NCBI GenBank assembly: GCA_026416655.1
Contig: JAOAES010000011.1
Coordinates: 1-7,580 of the forward strand
DNA length: 7,580 bases
From: Fimbriimonadales bacterium
GTDB taxonomy: Bacteria; Armatimonadota; Fimbriimonadia; Fimbriimonadales; GBS-DC
Direction: 5' to 3'
The position numbers and the translations under genes were made by a program. Positions 5,006 to 7,580 of the stretch are shown piece after piece. Position 1 is the stretch's first letter; every line of letters begins with the position of its first letter. The notes beneath the pieces are model-generated. The model worked only from the letters and a program-made list of their open reading frames with translations, was not told the DNA's origin and searched no databases.

Positions 5006-6574
5006 ATGGTTTTCAAAAGCCCTTATGCAGATGTGGCAATTCCCGATGTCGGGGTGCCACAGATGGTTTATCAACATGCGCTACAGTATGGTGAAAAGCC
5101 CGCGATGATCGACGGCGTCAGCGGGCGCACGCTGACTTACACGCAACTCTACGGCGGCGTACGGCGCGTGGCGGGCAACCTCGCGAAGCGCGGCTTGCGC
5201 AAAGGCGATGTGGTAGGAATCTACAGCCCGAACCTGCCCGAATACCCCCTGGCGTATCACGGCGTCGCGCTGGCGGGCGGAATCGGGACGACAGCGAACC
5301 CGCTCTACACCGTCGACGAACTCGCCTACCAGCTGCGCGACTCGAACGCGAAGTTCCTGATTACGGTCGGTCCGCTGCTGGAGAAGGCACTCCCTGCGGC
5401 GCAGCAGGCGGGTGTGCAAGAGGTGTTCGTCATCGGGGAAGGCGCAGGCGCAACCCCGTTCACCGAACTGCTCGCCGAAGCCGAACCGCCAGAGGTGTCA
5501 ATCAATCCCGCCGAAGACCTCATCGTGCTGCCCTACTCCAGCGGCACGACAGGGCTACCCAAAGGCGTGATGCTCACCCACCGCAACCTCGTGGCGAACA
5601 TGGTGCAGGTGTTGGCGTCGGGCGTGAACCTGCAGCAGGATGAGCGCGTGATAGGTGTGCTACCATTTTATCATATCTACGGGATGCTGGTCATTCTGAA
5701 TCTGTGCCTCTATCGGGGGATGACCATCGTGACTATGCCCCGCTTTGATCTGGAGCAGTTTTTGAAGGTTATGCAGGACTACAAAATCACGCGGGCGAAC
5801 CTCGTGCCGCCGATTATCCTCGCGCTGGCGAAGCACCCGATTGTGGACAACTACGATCTGTCGCATCTGAAGATTATCATGTCGGGCGCGGCGCCGCTGA
5901 GCGCGGAGCTGGCACAGGCGTGTTCCGAGCGACTCGGATGCATCGTGCTGCAGGGCTACGGTCTGACCGAGACCAGTCCCGTGACGCATGTGAACCCCGA
6001 AGACCCCGCCCGAATCAAGCTTGGCTCGGTGGGCGTGCCCATCGCGAATACCGAGTGCGCCGTCGTGAGCCTCGAAACAGGCAACCCGCTCGGCGTGCGC
6101 GAGGAGGGCGAAATCTGGATTCGCGGTCCGCAGGTGATGAGGGGCTACCTGAACAATCCCGACGCGACAGCGCAGACCCTCACGCCCGACGGCTGGCTAC
6201 GCACAGGCGATGTGGGCTATGTGGACGAGGACGGCTACTTCTACATCGTCGACCGCGTGAAGGAGATGATTAAATACAAGGGCTTACAAATCGCCCCTGC
6301 GGAGTTGGAGGCGGTGCTGCTCACGCACCCCGCCGTAGCCGACGCCGCCGTCATCCCCAGCCCCGATGAAGAGGCGGGCGAAGTGCCCAAAGCCTACATC
6401 GTGCTGAAGGGGCAGGCGACTGCGCAGGAGTTGATGGACTATGTCGCCGAGCGCGTCGCGCCGTTCAAGAAGATTCGGCGTGTCGAGTTCGTCGAACAGA
6501 TTCCGAAATCGCCGTCAGGTAAAATCTTAAGGCGCGTGCTGGTGCAACACGAACGCGAGGCGAAGCCATCTTAG
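5006..6574 (+). CDS. AMP-forming acyl-CoA ligase (4-coumarate/fatty-acid-CoA ligase-like)
   Basis: The product is a 522-residue adenylate-forming enzyme that activates a carboxylic acid with ATP and transfers it to CoA. Motifs in order: P-loop-like 'YSSGTTGLPKG' (177-187), 'GVLPFYHIYG' (217-226), 'SGAAPLSAEL' (293-302), 'GYGLTETSPV' (317-326), 'WLRTGDVGY' (397-405; D402 binds the ribose), hinge 'DRVKEMIKYKG' (416-426) and C-terminal 'KSPSGKILRR' (501-510), where K506 is the adenylation lysine. All key residues are intact and the length is normal. 'IKYKGLQIAPAELE' and the 'AAPLSAEL' region resemble plant 4CL and FadD-like enzymes rather than acetyl-CoA synthetase. The true substrate (medium/long-chain fatty acid or aromatic acid) cannot be fixed here. 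The start follows a good GGAGG Shine-Dalgarno at 7-nt spacing. The stop is TAG at 6572-6574, and no fatty-acid pathway genes adjoin it. Confidence 0.93.
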   Translation: MVFKSPYADVAIPDVGVPQMVYQHALQYGEKPAMIDGVSGRTLTYTQLYGGVRRVAGNLAKRGLRKGDVVGIYSPNLPEYPLAYHGVALAGGIGTTANPLYTVDELAYQLRDSNAKFLITVGPLLEKALPAAQQAGVQEVFVIGEGAGATPFTELLAEAEPPEVSINPAEDLIVLPYSSGTTGLPKGVMLTHRNLVANMVQVLASGVNLQQDERVIGVLPFYHIYGMLVILNLCLYRGMTIVTMPRFDLEQFLKVMQDYKITRANLVPPIILALAKHPIVDNYDLSHLKIIMSGAAPLSAELAQACSERLGCIVLQGYGLTETSPVTHVNPEDPARIKLGSVGVPIANTECAVVSLETGNPLGVREEGEIWIRGPQVMRGYLNNPDATAQTLTPDGWLRTGDVGYVDEDGYFYIVDRVKEMIKYKGLQIAPAELEAVLLTHPAVADAAVIPSPDEEAGEVPKAYIVLKGQATAQELMDYVAERVAPFKKIRRVEFVEQIPKSPSGKILRRVLVQHEREAKPS

Positions 6575-6583
6575 GGCAGGCGC

Positions 6584-6613
6584 GAGATTCCTCGCCTTCG
6601 GCTCGGAATGACA
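6584..6613 (-). repeat. Interspersed repeat copy A (left arm of inverted repeat)
   Basis: Read on the minus strand, this 30-bp unit begins TGTCATTCCGA and ends GCGAGGAATCTC. It is the reverse-complement partner of the copy at 6678-6705, differing in a few central bases and by 2 bp in length. Each unit is itself an imperfect palindrome (GGAA/TTCC near the two ends). It begins 10 bp after the acyl-CoA ligase stop codon, so the pair could fold in the 3' end of that transcript. It resembles short REP-like repeats with 'cattccga...gaggaatc' ends that I recall from several GC-rich bacterial genomes. Confidence 0.75.
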
Positions 6614-6636
6614 AGCGTTCTTCGTGAGAGCCACGC

Positions 6637-6660
6637 TGTCATTCCTCGCAGGGCGAGAGA
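6637..6660 (+). repeat. Interspersed repeat copy B (degenerate, between the arms)
   Basis: This unit begins with the same TGTCATTCC as the other copies but then diverges to TCGCAGGGCGAGAGA. It contains a perfect small hairpin, CTCGC-agg-GCGAG (6645-6657). It looks like a partial or decayed copy of the same family, lying between copies A and C. Confidence 0.6.
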
Positions 6661-6677
6661 GTCGGCAGGTCAAACCC

Positions 6678-6705
6678 TGTCATTCCGAACGGAGCGAGGA
6701 ATCTC
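6678..6705 (+). repeat. Interspersed repeat copy C (right arm of inverted repeat)
   Basis: The 28-bp unit runs from TGTCATTCCGA to GCGAGGAATCTC on the plus strand. Its outer 11 and 12 bases are identical to the reverse complement of copy A, and only the centre differs (acgga versus gccgaag, roughly). Together the arms define an inverted repeat spanning 6584-6705 (122 bp), with copy B between them. Confidence 0.75.
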
Positions 6706-6743
6706 TGAGCCTCCGCCTTAAACCGAGCTTAATCTTTGGCAGG

Positions 6744-6766
6744 TATATTTAGCAGGCAGCGAGGTG
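6744..6766 (+). promoter_or_regulatory. Candidate -10 box and ribosome binding site of the PPC-domain gene
   Basis: TATATT (6744-6749) lies 22 nt before the ATG at 6772 and is the best -10 candidate; a -35 is not clear (TTAAAC at 6719-6724 would need a 19-bp spacer). GAGGTG (6761-6766) is a good Shine-Dalgarno match at 5-nt spacing and fixes the start codon. Confidence 0.45.
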
Positions 6767-6771
6767 CTTTC

Positions 6772-7580
6772 ATGAGAAAGGGTGCGATACTGGCAGGGAT
6801 ATGGACGACCCTTTTCTGCGCCGCCGCGCAGATTCAAATGACGCCTTATTTGGAGCAAGAACCGAACAACAGCCTCAGCGCGTCGCAGGCTATCGACGCT
6901 CCCGTGAGCCTGTCAAGGGGGTTCGTTGTCTGGGACGCGAAACTCAGCCCTGTAGGCGACCGCGATTTCTATCGTTTTCAGATTACGCAAGCGGGAACCT
7001 ATTCCCTTCGTGTAGACACAAACCTTGATGCCGTCTTACGCCTGTACGATGCGAATGGCAATCTAATTGCAGACAACGACAACGGCGGCAACCCCGACCT
7101 GCCCCTGAATCGCTTTGCGCCCGGCTTGACGCGCGACCTGACACCGGGGGTCTATAGCGTGGAGGTGTTCTACTGGCAGAATCTGGCGCGGGCGCGCTAC
7201 GCACTGCGCGTGTTTCCGGGCATCACCGCGCCTGACTATGACCCCTCCGAACCCAACAACACGCCAGAACAAGCTATCTACTTGGGGCGGATTTCTGGGG
7301 GTGAGTTCATCACGAACGACTACCGATTCCTAAGCTATGACACGGGCGATGTGGATGTGTATCGCTTCGATCTCGACAACACGGGGCAGACGCTTACTGT
7401 TCGCACGCAGACCTATGTCGATACCGTAATTCGAGTGGTCGCGCCCGACGGACGGTTTTACGACAACGACGATTCGGAGTGGGACTCCCTAAACTCTGCC
7501 GCTTCACAGGTACAGATTCCACTCGCGCCACGGGGAACCTATTATGTCTATGTGCGGGCGAACCCGCGCTGGGGCGGCTA
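6772..7580 (+). CDS. Secreted protein with tandem pre-peptidase C-terminal (PPC) domains, partial
   Basis: The frame is open from the ATG at 6772 to the right edge (269 residues; C-terminus missing). Residues 1-20 form a signal peptide: MRKG, a hydrophobic core, and AAA before a likely cleavage near residue 19-20. Two PPC-like beta-sandwich repeats follow. Repeat 1 (about 29-148) opens with 'EQEPNNS' and contains 'GDRDFYRF' (62-69) and the acidic loop 'DANGNLIADNDN'. Repeat 2 (about 159 to the edge) opens with 'PSEPNNT' and contains 'GDVDVYRF' (192-199) and 'APDGRFYDNDDS'. Aligned strands such as 'GTYSLRV', 'GVYSVEV' and 'GTYYVYV' are diagnostic. PPC domains usually sit at the end of secreted proteases or occur as free modules. 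Here they come first, directly after the signal peptide, so the protein is either a repeat protein or carries its functional domain beyond the window. The Asp/Asn-rich loops could bind calcium (inference). It is probably exported to the cell surface or outside the cell. Confidence 0.85.
   Translation, partial: MRKGAILAGIWTTLFCAAAQIQMTPYLEQEPNNSLSASQAIDAPVSLSRGFVVWDAKLSPVGDRDFYRFQITQAGTYSLRVDTNLDAVLRLYDANGNLIADNDNGGNPDLPLNRFAPGLTRDLTPGVYSVEVFYWQNLARARYALRVFPGITAPDYDPSEPNNTPEQAIYLGRISGGEFITNDYRFLSYDTGDVDVYRFDLDNTGQTLTVRTQTYVDTVIRVVAPDGRFYDNDDSEWDSLNSAASQVQIPLAPRGTYYVYVRANPRWGG

Larger units (their letters stand above)
6575..6771. other. Intergenic region with repeat cluster, no gene
   Basis: This 197-bp stretch holds three copies of a short repeat (described separately), a 4-bp hairpin CGTG-agagc-CACG (6623-6635), and the promoter and ribosome binding site of the PPC gene at its right end. 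No reading frame of credible length is present, and I see no T-tract that would make a standard intrinsic terminator. Confidence 0.6.

Noticed and set aside
6772..6835. Lipoprotein signal (Cys at residue 16) in the PPC protein
   Set aside because: The residues before the Cys are TTLF. A lipobox needs a small residue at -1, so an ordinary signal peptide cleaved after AAA is more likely.

Overview
This is a GC-rich bacterial chromosomal window, densely packed with no tRNA, rRNA, IS element or CRISPR array that I could see. The organism cannot be named with confidence. Three things together suggest a free-living, possibly thermophilic bacterium of an Armatimonadota/Chloroflexota-like lineage: the GC-rich codon use, the short 'TGTCATTCCGA...GCGAGGAATCTC' interspersed repeats, and genes that begin almost directly at an extended -10 promoter. 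This placement is inference only.

Layout. Positions 1-3807 hold a four-gene minus-strand cluster, transcribed right to left. It begins with a 3-methyladenine DNA glycosylase (aag), which overlaps by 4 bp (ATGA) a DUF92/TMEM19-like membrane protein. After 31 bp comes a RecQ-family helicase fused to a ComF-like phosphoribosyltransferase (RqlH architecture), and after another 18 bp the N-terminal part of a restriction-endonuclease/DNA-methylase-like protein that runs off the left edge. The last gene is not in the supplied reading-frame list but is clearly open from 426 to 1. Positions 3939-4934 carry galE (minus strand). It is divergent from a 4-coumarate/acyl-CoA ligase-like AMP-forming enzyme (5006-6574, plus strand) across a 71-bp shared control region. 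A 197-bp intergenic stretch (6575-6771) holds inverted and partial copies of a small repeat. The window ends inside a secreted protein with tandem pre-peptidase C-terminal (PPC) domains (6772 to the right edge, plus strand).

How the genes fit together. The left cluster brings together alkylation-damage base excision, a 3'-5' DNA helicase with a PRTase module, and a DNA restriction/modification-like protein, so a DNA-maintenance or defence role is a reasonable hypothesis. The DUF92 protein, whose characterised plant relative is an isoprenoid-phosphate (phytyl-phosphate) kinase, does not obviously belong. RqlH itself is a described helicase clade, so the fusion is not new. The possibly new points are the company it keeps and the unusual nuclease-like N-terminal domain downstream. 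galE and aag share the same start architecture, TGG-TAWAAT ending 8-10 nt before the ATG with no Shine-Dalgarno sequence. The two plus-strand genes have good Shine-Dalgarno sequences.
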